Positions 30,899 to 39,625 of a stretch of DNA of 64,000 bases are shown in pieces (the first letter of the stretch is position 1; every line of letters begins with the position of its first letter). The notes below the pieces were generated by a model. The model had not been told where the DNA came from and made no database searches. It saw only the letters and a list, made by a program, of their open reading frames with translations. The stretch spans positions 1 through 64,000 of the forward strand of contig DHWU01000034.1 in the NCBI GenBank assembly GCA_002413345.1, given 5' to 3'. The DNA is from Propionibacteriaceae bacterium UBA5174. Lineage in GTDB: Bacteria; Actinomycetota; Actinomycetes; Propionibacteriales; Propionibacteriaceae. The position numbers were made by a program, and so were the translations under genes.

Positions 30899-32209
30899 TC
30901 ACGATGGGGCCAGTGAAGCCGCGGCCGATCGCGCCGGTGAACTGTCTGCTGAGATCAGCGCCCGCCAAGTTGCGATCGTCGCCTCGGGCTTGCCGAGCTT
31001 GGTTCGCAGCCCATCAATGGCAGCCAACCGACGGGTTCCGGCCTCAGCTTCAGCGCGAGCCTTCGCCTTCTTTTCGCTGTCACCGTCGGATGCTTGGTAG
31101 AAGAACTTGCTGCCCCAGGTTTCGGCGAAGTAGTCATAACTGGTGTAGTAGTAGCTGCACTTGCTGGCGCCATTCACTGGTACGCAGTCGCCGTCAGCCT
31201 GCACTTTGATCATGCCTGAGCGGGAGTCGCTGATCGCCTTCCAGGCGTCCTGAGCCTTATCGGCCCAAAGGGCGGCGTCCAGACTCAGCTCCACCTGCCA
31301 ATGTGGTGCCCCAGTGACAGCGAACAGTTCCTGAAGGAACGCCAGCTGCATACTGGCGCCAATCAAGAACTCTCCCAGGGCCAGCTTGGCGACTTGGGGG
31401 TCCATCAACTTGGAGAGATAGTGATAGAACGTGGCCTGATTGAAGTTCATCTCATCAGCCAGATCTCTGGGGTCAGGCGGCGGCACTGACCGCTTGAACG
31501 GCAAGTAATGGTTGTTGTTCCAGATCTGGGCGGCAACGAACTCATCAGATATCTCGCGGATCATGTGGGCGTCCAATTCCTGGGCCACAATCTTGCGGAT
31601 TTCGTCGTACACCTCCCCGAAGTAGTCCGGAACCGAACTGCCCATCACCTTCTCGATCGCAAACGAGGCGAGCTCCTCAAGCAAGGCCTTGGCAATGTCG
31701 AGAGCAATCTCTTCGATACCAAAACCCACCGGTTCGATCGGTGCCGTCTGCACACCTTCTGACCCCACGGCGTCCTCGACTACCGGGAGCGGCCGCAGCG
31801 GATCCTTCTGGTCGGGAGCAACTTCAAACTCGTCGAAGAAGCAGTAGATGACCGCCTGATTGGTGGTTCGGCGCAACACCGGGACGCCCTGGGCGGCGTG
31901 CCCCCAAGGGGAAGTCAGGTAAGAGAAGGAATCCTCCTCGATCGTCTCCGCTTCGGCCAGCGGCAGAAACCGATCGGCCATCTTGGTGGCGCATTTGATC
32001 CGCCGTTTGAGGTCGCTCTTCTGCACCGAGGACAACTTTGGCCAGTCCGCAGCTTCGGCGACCAGCGGCGCCTCGTTCAGCACCTCAGTGGCCGTTGCCC
32101 AATGCGCGGCTCGCGGCAGACACTGCGGAGAGTGCGCCAGCTTCTGGTTGATGTAGTCGACTTTCGCATCAAACGAGTCCGCGAAAATTTGGAAAAATTG
32201 GACGTCCAT
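30899..32209 (-). CDS. Hypothetical 436-residue helical protein
   Basis: The start is the ATG at 32209 with GGGAGG upstream; the frame extends to 32434 but without signal. It has no signal peptide. Residues ~1-100 are helical with several Trp; ~160-330 are long amphipathic helices (ALDIAKALLEELASFAIEKV, EVYDEIRKIVAQELDAHMI, EFVAAQIWNNNHYLPFKR), and the region around 370 is a Tyr-rich segment (CSYYYTSYDYFAETWG) next to a Cys pair (DCVPVNGASKC). A Lys/Ala/Glu-rich helix follows. I do not recognise it. The long helices vaguely recall helical domains of pore-forming toxins (insecticidal delta-endotoxin domain I), which is speculative. Confidence 0.75.
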   Translation of the reverse strand: MDVQFFQIFADSFDAKVDYINQKLAHSPQCLPRAAHWATATEVLNEAPLVAEAADWPKLSSVQKSDLKRRIKCATKMADRFLPLAEAETIEEDSFSYLTSPWGHAAQGVPVLRRTTNQAVIYCFFDEFEVAPDQKDPLRPLPVVEDAVGSEGVQTAPIEPVGFGIEEIALDIAKALLEELASFAIEKVMGSSVPDYFGEVYDEIRKIVAQELDAHMIREISDEFVAAQIWNNNHYLPFKRSVPPPDPRDLADEMNFNQATFYHYLSKLMDPQVAKLALGEFLIGASMQLAFLQELFAVTGAPHWQVELSLDAALWADKAQDAWKAISDSRSGMIKVQADGDCVPVNGASKCSYYYTSYDYFAETWGSKFFYQASDGDSEKKAKARAEAEAGTRRLAAIDGLRTKLGKPEATIATWRALISADSSPARSAAASLAPS

Positions 32210-32443
32210 CGAGCCTCCCAATATGAAGCGACACCCGGCGGGGTTACCAGGCGAAACAGCACCATTCGGGGATGCGGCGCGAATGGGCTGTAGACCGACC
32301 CTATGTTCAAAGCAACGCTGCAGGCCAATGCGCGCTGGCGAAATTGAGTTGGGCGTGCGAGCACAATCTCGGGCCCAAGTAATTCTGCGGGTCAGTGTGG
32401 GACTGTGTCGTAATACCGCTCCGCGCTCAACCAAAGCGGCCGG

Positions 32444-33799
32444 TTATGCCTTCGCTGCGGACAGGCTGAGCTGAACGGCCAGCACGTGTTTGCAGGCGCC
32501 CCGTCCGCCGGTGTTGCGCAAATACCACGCACAGGTGCAGCTTGCGCCTTGGGCCAGTTCGCTCCTCGGCGCCGCGGGGTCGAGCCGCACCAAATAGTCC
32601 CCATCGCCGGAGTGCACCCGCCAGGTGTTGACCAACCCAGCTTCAGCCTGGACGGCACCGACGACCGCCAGTTTGCGAGCTGCCACCAGTCGCGGATTGT
32701 CTTTGGCCACCCGATCAGGATCATCGGGGAGTTCGCGATGAAAGTAGGCCTGATCGTGGGCATCCCAACCCACCCGGCCAGAAGATGCCAGCACCGCCAA
32801 ACCGGCTCGAACCCGCTCGGGGCTGAGCGCGGCATCGCGGGCCAGAGCGTCCACATCAATCACCGGTTCGAAGGCCAACAGTGCCGAAATCAGGTCAGCG
32901 TCTTCGGCAACTGAGTCGCTAGCCAAGGACGCCAGCAGCGACCCTTCACCTGAATAGCCGCGGAATGCCTCGGCGGTCAGCCCCAACACCAGTCTGGCGC
33001 CGGGCAGTTCAACGCTGACCAGCAGCGCACCGGCTGATCCGTCGGCGGGGGCATAGAAGGTGATCGACTTCACCTGCGGCAAGACCCGTTTGATCGCGCT
33101 GAGCCGGTGCAATCCGGCGATGAACACCGAGCCTGGGGTTTGCCGGACGGCCAACTTCACTCCGCTGCGCGAGCGGGTCAGCCAGCCACTGCGGGTGGCG
33201 CTGGTAGGCGCTGGCAAAGTAGCAATGAAGCTGCGCGCTTCGGCGGTGTTCAGGGTTAGCACCGGGGCCAACTCTCGGTGCAATTCGACCGCGTTACCCA
33301 GCGCCCGCACCCAGCGGTCAGGCATTTCAACCCGACGCTCGGTAGTGGTGCGCTCCAAGGTGGCCACCGAAAGCCCGTCCAAACCGACGTCGAGATGCAA
33401 CAACTCATTGCGGCCAACCGCGGTCAGTGCCGCGCGCATTTCGGCACCCAAGTCGACGTTGGTGGTGCCATGTCCGATCTCGCCACCGTCGAAACCCTGA
33501 CCGAGCAGATCCAGCCGGGCGTAGACGCCGTTGCAGGCCGAAAAGCACTCGGCGCGCAGGCGATCTCCGTTAGCGGTGAGAATCGGATCGCGCGTGGTGC
33601 TGGGCGAAAATTGAAAGTAACGAGTGGCGGTGATGTCGGCCAGCGTCACCAGACCCCTAGCCAACACCAGCGGGTTGGTGGCAAACCCGTGAAAGAAGCT
33701 GGGCGAGTTCACCAGCCCCGACGGGGTCAGCGCCGGGGCCAGTGCGAATTCCAGACCGCCTTGCGAAAGCAGCGACTCGCCAACAAAGGTTCTCGACAC
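32444..33799 (-). CDS. SWIM zinc-finger protein
   Basis: A 451-residue protein. Residues ~410-440 are a SWIM finger of the CxC-x(n)-CxH type (CTCAWYLRNTGGRG ... ACKHVLAVQL). The rest is a long alpha/beta region rich in strands, typical of the SWIM proteins found with MoxR ATPase and VWA-protein genes; those partners are not present here, so it is solitary. SWIM fingers bind DNA or proteins; the role is unknown. Cytoplasmic. Confidence 0.88.
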   Translation of the reverse strand: MSRTFVGESLLSQGGLEFALAPALTPSGLVNSPSFFHGFATNPLVLARGLVTLADITATRYFQFSPSTTRDPILTANGDRLRAECFSACNGVYARLDLLGQGFDGGEIGHGTTNVDLGAEMRAALTAVGRNELLHLDVGLDGLSVATLERTTTERRVEMPDRWVRALGNAVELHRELAPVLTLNTAEARSFIATLPAPTSATRSGWLTRSRSGVKLAVRQTPGSVFIAGLHRLSAIKRVLPQVKSITFYAPADGSAGALLVSVELPGARLVLGLTAEAFRGYSGEGSLLASLASDSVAEDADLISALLAFEPVIDVDALARDAALSPERVRAGLAVLASSGRVGWDAHDQAYFHRELPDDPDRVAKDNPRLVAARKLAVVGAVQAEAGLVNTWRVHSGDGDYLVRLDPAAPRSELAQGASCTCAWYLRNTGGRGACKHVLAVQLSLSAAKA

Positions 33800-33910
33800 G
33801 CGCTGATTGTGGCATGCGTCAGGTGTTGGCAGAAGTCAACCGCCTTTCAGGCTGCGTCAGGTTCTTGATTGCAGCCTGCTAGCCAGCGGTGATTTGCCCC
33901 ACCGTGCCGG

Positions 33911-34168
33911 TCAGCTCTTCCGTCCGGTGACCAGCTTGACTAGGAGCAGCAAAACGCAGGCGCCCACCACCGCGGTGATCAGACTGCCGAAAAGCCCAAA
34001 GCCGGCCGCACTCACCCCGAACATTCCGAGCAACCAGCCGCCGAGATAGCCACCAATGATGCCGACCACAATGTTGAGGATCAGCCCTTGTTTGTCATTC
34101 GTCTTCATGATCAGCGACGCCAGCCAACCGGCCAAGCCACCAATCACGATCCAGGCCAAAAAGCCCAT
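33911..34168 (-). CDS. GlsB/YeaQ/YmgE-family small membrane protein
   Basis: An 85-residue protein with Shine-Dalgarno GGGAGAG. Three helices with the family phrases IVIGGLAGWLASLIMK, LNIVVGIIGGYLGGWLLG and a C-terminal VVGACVLLLLVKLV. It belongs to the transglycosylase-associated (GlsB) family, linked to general stress response, with unknown molecular role. Confidence 0.95.
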   Translation of the reverse strand: MGFLAWIVIGGLAGWLASLIMKTNDKQGLILNIVVGIIGGYLGGWLLGMFGVSAAGFGLFGSLITAVVGACVLLLLVKLVTGRKS

Positions 34169-34325
34169 CCGAACTCTCCCTTCACTAGGCGCTTACACCA
34201 CACCAGAATTGACGGTGCGGCTGCGGCGCTAATCGAGTACCGCAGTTCAACTCACGCATGGGTCCGGATTGGCGAAAGTCGCGGTACCGAAGCCCCTCGC
34301 CAACGCCGTGTCCTGACTCCTTTAC

Positions 34326-34790
34326 TCAGACGTGCTGGTCCGGGGCCGTTTCGGGTTGCACCGACCAATCGGCAGGCTCGTCGTCGGTGTCGGCATCCGC
34401 AATCGCTTTGGTCGCTTGTACCTTGCCTGGCTGATGATGCTGCGGGGCGTACAACGTATAGACCTGCATCGGAGCGTCGCCGATGTTGGTCACGTTGTGC
34501 CAACTGCCAGCTGGCACGATCACACACCAGCCATCGGTCACCTCTTGATCGAAAGTCAGCTCGTCTTTGCTCGGGCCCATCTGGGCGCGACCCCGTCCGG
34601 CGTCCAAGCGAATGAACTGGTCAGTGTCGGGGTGTTCTTCAAGGCCAATGTCGCCGCCGACCGGAATCGACATCAAGGTGACCTGAAGGTATTTCCCACT
34701 CCACGCCACGGTGCGATAGTTCGGGTTTTCGATGGTCGCGGTCTCTAGATCGAATGCTTGGGGACGGGGACCAATATCGGGGATGCTCAT
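34326..34790 (-). CDS. Cupin-domain protein
   Basis: A 154-residue protein from the ATG at 34790, with TATGGT 5 bp upstream; the longer frame to 34874 is unlikely. Cupin motif 1 reads GLEEHPDTDQFIRLDAGRG and motif 2 IVPAGSWHNVTNIG, with metal-binding His/Glu positions. Most similar in layout to small bacterial cupins of the phosphomannose-isomerase-like subgroup. The C-terminal ~40 residues are acidic and disordered (ADADTDDEPAD). Substrate unknown. Confidence 0.88.
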   Translation of the reverse strand: MSIPDIGPRPQAFDLETATIENPNYRTVAWSGKYLQVTLMSIPVGGDIGLEEHPDTDQFIRLDAGRGRAQMGPSKDELTFDQEVTDGWCVIVPAGSWHNVTNIGDAPMQVYTLYAPQHHQPGKVQATKAIADADTDDEPADWSVQPETAPDQHV

Positions 34791-35033
34791 GTTCGACCAT
34801 AACCCGATCCGGGTCGAATTGCTTCCCAATAATCCGTCTCGGTGGAGGTCGGCGTGATCCGAGAAACCGCTCACTGGGATTTCGGGACCACAGACCCACT
34901 AATGCAGATCGGCATCGACCAGCTCGAGCTCGATCACCACGCTCGTTACCGCCGAATCGGATCCTCGGTTCCTGACCTCGAGGTGGCGACGCGGACCGGA
35001 CCGGGAGGTGGGCTGACGACTGTGGCCGCAGGC

Positions 35034-35309
35034 TCAGTTGTTCAAGAACTCGCTCAGCCGCTGCCTCATCAACGCGAACCCTTCAGATGGGTCGGCCGAG
35101 GTGCGGCTCGAGTGCTCACATTCTGCGGTGAAGATCACCACGAGCCGGTCCAGTGCGACCAAAGCGCGCTGACCCAGTTCGGCATTGATGGCACCGGTGA
35201 TCTTTGCCTGGCCGAACGCGGTGGCCACCACCACTTGATCGCTGTGTGCCATGTACGACGACCTAGGCAGTTCTCCGGCAGAACTCAGCACGGCGGCGCG
35301 AGCGTCCAT
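35034..35309 (-). CDS. Small hypothetical protein (doubtful)
   Basis: A 91-residue reading from the ATG at 35309; a longer in-frame extension to 35573 has non-coding character. The residues AAVLSSAGELP, VVVATAFGQAKITGAI and VVIFTAE look protein-like and faintly recall Roadblock-type folds. No Shine-Dalgarno sequence. It lies in a ~750-bp stretch between two better-supported genes, so a small gene is plausible but unproven. Confidence 0.35.
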   Translation of the reverse strand: MDARAAVLSSAGELPRSSYMAHSDQVVVATAFGQAKITGAINAELGQRALVALDRLVVIFTAECEHSSRTSADPSEGFALMRQRLSEFLNN

Positions 35310-35527
35310 TGGATCCAGTTGGCGTCCATGATCAGCGCGTTTTGCATGCGGGCATTTTTGCACGAAGGTTCTGGGAACAGACCGCGACCATCGGTAGCCT
35401 GCCAACCCACTCACACCGAGGGCAGTTCGATTCAGGCGAGATCGAGGCGAGGGACCAGAGGAACCTCGCCGATCTGGGATCCGAGCTCGATCACCGGTGG
35501 CCTCGCCCCATCCCAGATCGGTACAAC

Positions 35528-35533
35528 TAGGGT
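35528..35533 (+). promoter_or_regulatory. -10 element, leaderless start of 35540
   Basis: TAGGGT, 6 bp before the ATG. Confidence 0.5.
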
Positions 35534-35539
35534 GCCAAC

Positions 35540-36175
35540 ATGAGCTCCACCGATCTGCCAGCCGACGACCCATCCAAAGGGGCTCAGCTGCGCCGGATCG
35601 TGTTGATCGTTGCTGGTTTGAACTTTGCCTACTTTTTCGTTGAGTTCGCCGTTGCTTTGGCGGCCGGGTCGGTGTCGCTGCTGGCCGACAGTGTCGACTT
35701 TCTTGAAGACACTGCGGTCAACGTGCTGATCTTCGTCGCCTTGGGCTGGCCGATGGTTCACCGGGCGGTAATGGGCAAGGTGATGTCCTTGCTGATCCTT
35801 GGGCCAGCAGCCTTGGCTGGGTGGGAGGCGATCCAACGGTTTAGCGAACCGTCGCCGCCTCAGGTGCTGCCGCTAGTTCTAGCCTCACTCGGCGCGATCG
35901 CGATCAACGGCACCAGCGCCTGGCTACTCACTTCCGTACGTCACCATGGCGGTTCGCTGAGTCGGGCCGCGTTCCTTTCGGCCCGCAACGACGTGCTGGT
36001 GAATCTGTCGATCATCGCCATGGGCGCGGTGACGCTGTGGACCAGTTCTGGCTGGCCCGATCTGATCTTGGGCTGCTTAATCATTGGGCTGGCGCTTTTC
36101 GCCGCGCACGAAGTGTGGGAAGCCAGCGAAGAGGAGCGCCTGGCAGCCAAAGCCCTGGCCGGCGACATCGACTAG
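35540..36175 (+). CDS. CDF (cation diffusion facilitator)-type transporter, short form
   Basis: A 211-residue protein with six helices. Helix 2 carries ADSVDFLEDTAVN in the place of the family's metal-binding motif; helix 5 carries SARNDVLVN. It lacks the usual C-terminal cytoplasmic domain, so it is one of the short CDF proteins. CDF members export zinc, iron, cobalt or manganese by proton exchange. The metal is unclear: the S-D/D-D pattern differs from the zinc-type H-D/D-D. Confidence 0.85.
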   Translation: MSSTDLPADDPSKGAQLRRIVLIVAGLNFAYFFVEFAVALAAGSVSLLADSVDFLEDTAVNVLIFVALGWPMVHRAVMGKVMSLLILGPAALAGWEAIQRFSEPSPPQVLPLVLASLGAIAINGTSAWLLTSVRHHGGSLSRAAFLSARNDVLVNLSIIAMGAVTLWTSSGWPDLILGCLIIGLALFAAHEVWEASEEERLAAKALAGDID

Positions 36176-36475
36176 TCACAACACCCTGGCTGACACTCGA
36201 TAGCTGTGATCACCATGCCTGAACGATCGGCGCGAGCCCGAGGCGTTCACTTCACGGGTCACCTCCACCACTTCACTTCCACCTGAGGCGATGGTGATCA
36301 GTTCCAATTGATCACCGGTGCGCACTAGGTAAGACGTGCCCAGTGCGGCCAGGTCGGCGATGTCAGCTGAGCCGGGAAGCAGCACGTCCAGCAGTTGCTG
36401 CCAAAGACTCAGCCGTCGGGAGCGAGTAAGCACGAAGATCTCCTCAGCGTCTGGACGCAATTCGCGAATGTTCAC
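36176..36475 (-). CDS. Small hypothetical protein, third gene of an XRE operon
   Basis: A 99-residue protein. The GTG at 36475 overlaps the stop of the upstream membrane-protein gene (GTGA). It reads [20 protein letters not shown], then a hydrophobic LWQQLLDVLLPGSADIADL and a beta-rich C-terminal half (YLVRTGDQLELITIASGGSE). No recognised domain and no signal peptide. It is convergent and abutting with the CDF gene. Confidence 0.65.
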   Translation of the reverse strand: MNIRELRPDAEEIFVLTRSRRLSLWQQLLDVLLPGSADIADLAALGTSYLVRTGDQLELITIASGGSEVVEVTREVNASGSRRSFRHGDHSYRVSARVL

Positions 36476-36960
36476 TTTTCGAACGACCTTTCGTAACGAC
36501 GCACCAGCCACTCCGACGCCAACGAATCCAGAATGAACGAGACCACCCAGAGGACGGCGAACTCGATCACGATCTCCACACCAGGGCTGCCGATGACCGG
36601 CAACGCGTCGGCAATCCCGATCGCCCGCGCACCAACCGACAGCAGCACCATGCCGGTGGCGAAGGCGGTCGCAGCCAAGGCGTAGTGGCGCAACCGCGAG
36701 GCCAAGGCTGGACGCCCGGGATCTGTATCAAGCTCTTCGTCGGTCACCGTTCGGGGAAGGAACAGCGATTCGTCCCGGCGCGCAGCCACCGCAAAGATCG
36801 AAGGAATCAGCACCAGGAACAGGATCTGTCCACTGGCCGCCTCAACCGCACCATTGGCGATGACCAACCAGATCGCCCACACGAACACGTAAACGTAGCC
36901 AGCGATCAAAGCGAGCGCAGCCGCCCGTCCACGAATTGATGTCTGCCGTTCGTCCATCAT
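36472..36960 (-). CDS. Four-helix membrane protein, second gene of an XRE operon
   Basis: A 162-residue protein. The ATG at 36960 overlaps the regulator stop (ATGA). Four helices ([64 protein letters not shown]) are separated by a charged loop ([19 protein letters not shown]). The linked XRE regulator plus membrane protein is common in actinobacteria and firmicutes; function unknown. Confidence 0.82.
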   Translation of the reverse strand: MMDERQTSIRGRAAALALIAGYVYVFVWAIWLVIANGAVEAASGQILFLVLIPSIFAVAARRDESLFLPRTVTDEELDTDPGRPALASRLRHYALAATAFATGMVLLSVGARAIGIADALPVIGSPGVEIVIEFAVLWVVSFILDSLASEWLVRRYERSFEK

Positions 36961-37160
36961 TGCTCCTCGGTGAAGTCGAAAATGTCCGGAATGCCACAAG
37001 ACAGGGCGGCGGCGATGTCCCAGGCGAGTTTCAGTGACGGGTTGTACTCGCCGCGTTCGAGGTGGCTGATCGTCTCGCGACGCACGCCAACTTTCGCGGC
37101 AAGTTCGGCCTGGGTGAGGCCTTGAGCAACTCGCCATTCCTGAATCCGGGTCACCAGCAC
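36957..37160 (-). CDS. Small XRE-family transcriptional regulator
   Basis: A 67-residue Cro/CI-type HTH starting at the GTG at 37160 ([17 protein letters not shown]). The recognition part reads [20 protein letters not shown] then [19 protein letters not shown]. It occupies the whole protein, typical of YozG-like regulators. It heads a three-gene translationally coupled operon and likely represses it by binding the TGTGCGA repeats at 37173-37201. Confidence 0.92.
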   Translation of the reverse strand: MLVTRIQEWRVAQGLTQAELAAKVGVRRETISHLERGEYNPSLKLAWDIAAALSCGIPDIFDFTEEQ

Positions 37161-37172
37161 TTGGCGGCCGTC

Positions 37173-37201
37173 GTGTGCGATTTACCTAACATGTGCGAAA
37201 T
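37173..37201. promoter_or_regulatory. Candidate operator: two direct TGTGCGA repeats
   Basis: TGTGCGA at 37174-37180 and 37192-37198, 18 bp apart, each followed by AT-rich bases, upstream of the XRE gene. A -10-like TTAGGT lies between them on the minus strand. Confidence 0.4.
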
Positions 37202-37261
37202 GTATCACACCGGACTGGGCCATCGCTTCGCGCCGGTCCTTTCGATCGCCACGAGGAGGTC

Positions 37262-37267
37262 TAGGCT
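37262..37267 (+). promoter_or_regulatory. -10 element, leaderless start of 37274
   Basis: TAGGCT, 6 bp before the GTG. Confidence 0.5.
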
Positions 37268-37273
37268 CAACCG

Positions 37274-37687
37274 GTGCCCATCATCGAGATCTGCGCAGCA
37301 CTGGTTACCGATCCTGGCGGGCGAATGCTGCTGGTGCGCAAGGTTGGCACCACCGCTTTTATGCAGCCTGGCGGTAAGCCCGAGACTGGCGAGACTCCGG
37401 CTCAAACCACCGCCCGCGAGTTGGCCGAAGAGCTCGGCTTGCAGCTGACCTTCGATCGATTGGCGCCCCTGGGTGGCTTCGAAGATCGAGCCGCCAATGA
37501 GCCCGACCATCGGGTTATCGGGCACGCCTTCCGCGTCCGGCTAACTGAGAGCGAAGCCGCCGCAGCTCAGGCCGCCGCCGAGATCGCCGAGGCCCGTTGG
37601 GTGAGCACCACTGAAGCATTTGAGTTGGAGCTGGCGCCACTCACCCGGAGCTTCTTCATTCCACTATTGGACGCCGAGCTCGCCTGA
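37274..37687 (+). CDS. Nudix hydrolase
   Basis: A 137-residue protein from the GTG at 37274. The Nudix box reads GGKPETGETPAQTTARELAEELG and satisfies Gx5Ex7REUxEExGU. It starts with a beta-strand (IEICAALVTDPGG) and ends with SFFIPLL. Such stand-alone Nudix proteins hydrolyse nucleoside diphosphate derivatives such as oxidised nucleotides. Substrate unknown. No operon partner. Confidence 0.92.
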   Translation: MPIIEICAALVTDPGGRMLLVRKVGTTAFMQPGGKPETGETPAQTTARELAEELGLQLTFDRLAPLGGFEDRAANEPDHRVIGHAFRVRLTESEAAAAQAAAEIAEARWVSTTEAFELELAPLTRSFFIPLLDAELA

Positions 37688-37763
37688 ACGCTGGTCAAGT
37701 CTCCCGGCGGACACCATCTGACCGGACCGGGATTGCTGAGCGCCACCGCTGGAGCCGCCACCC

Positions 37764-39152
37764 TCAGTGGTGGAATCCGCCCCCGGCCCGGCCATGCTTG
37801 GGCATTGGGCTGGCGAATCCGTTTAGGTAGAGCACCGAGTCATGCACGGCGTCCAACAGATGATCGGCCAGTTCCATTGATAGCCCATTGCGCACCACGA
37901 TTCGTTGAACGGTCTGGTCAGCCAAACCATCGGGTAATGGGTAGGCCGGCACCATCCAGCCACGCTGGCGCAACTGTGCAGACAGATCGTGCAGATCCCA
38001 CTTGTCGGTGTATCCCGGACGCTGCCGCCAGGCGAACACCGGAATGTCGCTGCCGTCGCTAAGCAACTCGAAAGCGTCCATCTTGCCGATCTTGCCCGAA
38101 AGGTACTTCGCCACGTCCTGACACGACTGCTGCACCTCGGTGAAACCGGAACGGCCCAATTGAAGGAAGTTGTAATACTGCAACAAGACCTGGGCCCCGG
38201 GCCGAGAGAAGTTGATCGCCAAAGTCGGCATCTCCCCACCCAGGTAGGCCACCCGGAAGATCATGTCTTCGGGCACATAATCGACATGTCGCCAAACCGC
38301 CCAGCCGACCCCTGGGAAGACCAAGCCGTACTTGTGGCCGCTGGCATTGATCGAGACCACCCGCGGCAGTCGGAAATCCCAGGCCAGTTCAGGCTGGAGG
38401 AACGGCGTCACGAAACCCCCGGACGCAGCGTCCACATGGATCGGTACATCAACCCCAGTGTCGGCCTGAATCTGATCCAAAGCCGCCGCGATCTGTTCCA
38501 CCGGTTCATAACAGCCGGTGTAGGTGACTCCCATGATCGTCACCACGCCGATGGTGTTCTCATCGACGTATTTCTCCAACTCATAGCCGTCGAGCATCAA
38601 GTGCTCTTCGCTGACCGGCACGTAGCGAGGCTCCACCTCGAAGTAGTTTGCGAACTTTTCCCAGCACACCTGCACCGCCGAACTCATCACGAGGTTCGGC
38701 CGGTCCACGGGTTTGCCCGCGTCACGGCGAGTCTTTTGCCAACATCGCTTCATCGCCAAGCCCGCCAGCATTGCCGCTTCCGAAGAACCAACCGTTGAGG
38801 TGCCCAGAGCATTCTTTGCTGATGGCGCATGCCAAAGGTGTGCCAGCAGCCGCCAGCAGCGCTCTTCAATGGCTGCGGTTGCTGGGTATTCGTCCTTGTC
38901 AATGAGGTTCTTGTCGACCGTCTCGGTGTAGAGCCGTTGCGCCATCGGATCCATCCAGGTGCCAACAAAGGTGGCCAGATTCAGCCGAGCATTCCCGTCG
39001 AGCATCACCTCGTCATGAATCACTTGGTAAGCGGTGTCGGGCAGCATTCCGTGGGCAGCCAGAGTGTGCCCGGCACGAGCGGTCACCTCGGCCTTCCGAC
39101 TGAACAGCGGACTGGTCTCGACTTCTTCGTCGGGCTTCCTGCGATTAGCCAT
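37764..39152 (-). CDS. gadB: Glutamate decarboxylase (PLP-dependent)
   Basis: A 462-residue protein, the usual length for bacterial GadB (about 466). It has the PLP-lysine motif SINASGHKYGLVFPGVGW near residue 276, a HVDAASGGFVTPF motif near 240, and a GSSEAAMLAG motif near 125. It converts glutamate to GABA, consuming a proton, classically for acid resistance with the antiporter GadC; no antiporter gene is present in this window. TAGCCT lies 6 bp before the ATG, so it may be transcribed without leader. Confidence 0.95.
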   Translation of the reverse strand: MANRRKPDEEVETSPLFSRKAEVTARAGHTLAAHGMLPDTAYQVIHDEVMLDGNARLNLATFVGTWMDPMAQRLYTETVDKNLIDKDEYPATAAIEERCWRLLAHLWHAPSAKNALGTSTVGSSEAAMLAGLAMKRCWQKTRRDAGKPVDRPNLVMSSAVQVCWEKFANYFEVEPRYVPVSEEHLMLDGYELEKYVDENTIGVVTIMGVTYTGCYEPVEQIAAALDQIQADTGVDVPIHVDAASGGFVTPFLQPELAWDFRLPRVVSINASGHKYGLVFPGVGWAVWRHVDYVPEDMIFRVAYLGGEMPTLAINFSRPGAQVLLQYYNFLQLGRSGFTEVQQSCQDVAKYLSGKIGKMDAFELLSDGSDIPVFAWRQRPGYTDKWDLHDLSAQLRQRGWMVPAYPLPDGLADQTVQRIVVRNGLSMELADHLLDAVHDSVLYLNGFASPMPKHGRAGGGFHH

Positions 39153-39158
39153 GTCGTC

Positions 39159-39164
39159 AGGCTA
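39159..39164 (-). promoter_or_regulatory. -10 element, leaderless start of 39152
   Basis: TAGCCT on the minus strand, 6 bp before the ATG. Confidence 0.5.
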
Positions 39165-39326
39165 GCTTCGCCGCTGCGAATCCTGGCTTCAATAACCCAA
39201 ATCAGCATTCAGTGTGGCCCAACCGTGCCCTTTGTGAGAGGTAGCGGCAATGCGGATGCCGATTTGGTCCAGCCCCCCGCACTGTCCGGTCAGTCGATCT
39301 GCTGGCTGTAGGCCACACTGTGGGGT

Positions 39327-39545
39327 GTGGACATCGAAATCGGCGAAGACATGATTCGGCTCGGCCAACTACTCAAATTCGCGAGTGTGGTTGCTGACGG
39401 CGGCGAAGCTAAAGCACTGCTCGCCGACGGTGCCGTGCGCGTCGACGGCGAACCCGAAACCAGGCGCGGACGCCAGGTGCTGGTTGGTTCTCTCGTCGAG
39501 GTCGACTCTGCCCAGGGGCTGGTTTCACTTAAGATCGTGCGCTAG
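39327..39545 (+). CDS. S4-domain RNA-binding protein
   Basis: A 72-residue protein from the GTG at 39327: DMIRLGQLLKFASVVADGG, then AKALLADGAVRVDGEPETRR and VLVGSLVEVD. This is a complete S4 domain, as in the small YbcJ/RlbA proteins thought to bind structured RNA. It lies alone between the decarboxylase and the OmpA-like gene, divergent from the former. Confidence 0.9.
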   Translation: MDIEIGEDMIRLGQLLKFASVVADGGEAKALLADGAVRVDGEPETRRGRQVLVGSLVEVDSAQGLVSLKIVR

Positions 39546-39613
39546 TACTTCACGAAGCCCGGGTTGTCTCAGTACTGCGACAACTCCGCCACATCGCGGC
39601 GAAAAACGCCGGT

Positions 39614-39619
39614 TAAGTT
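39614..39619 (+). promoter_or_regulatory. -10 element, leaderless start of 39626
   Basis: TAAGTT, 6 bp before the ATG. Confidence 0.5.
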
Positions 39620-39625
39620 CAGCCC

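Noticed and set aside
34842..35543. 233-codon plus-strand open frame
   Set aside because: No start signal, no domain, and it overlaps both a more plausible minus-strand frame and the CDF promoter.
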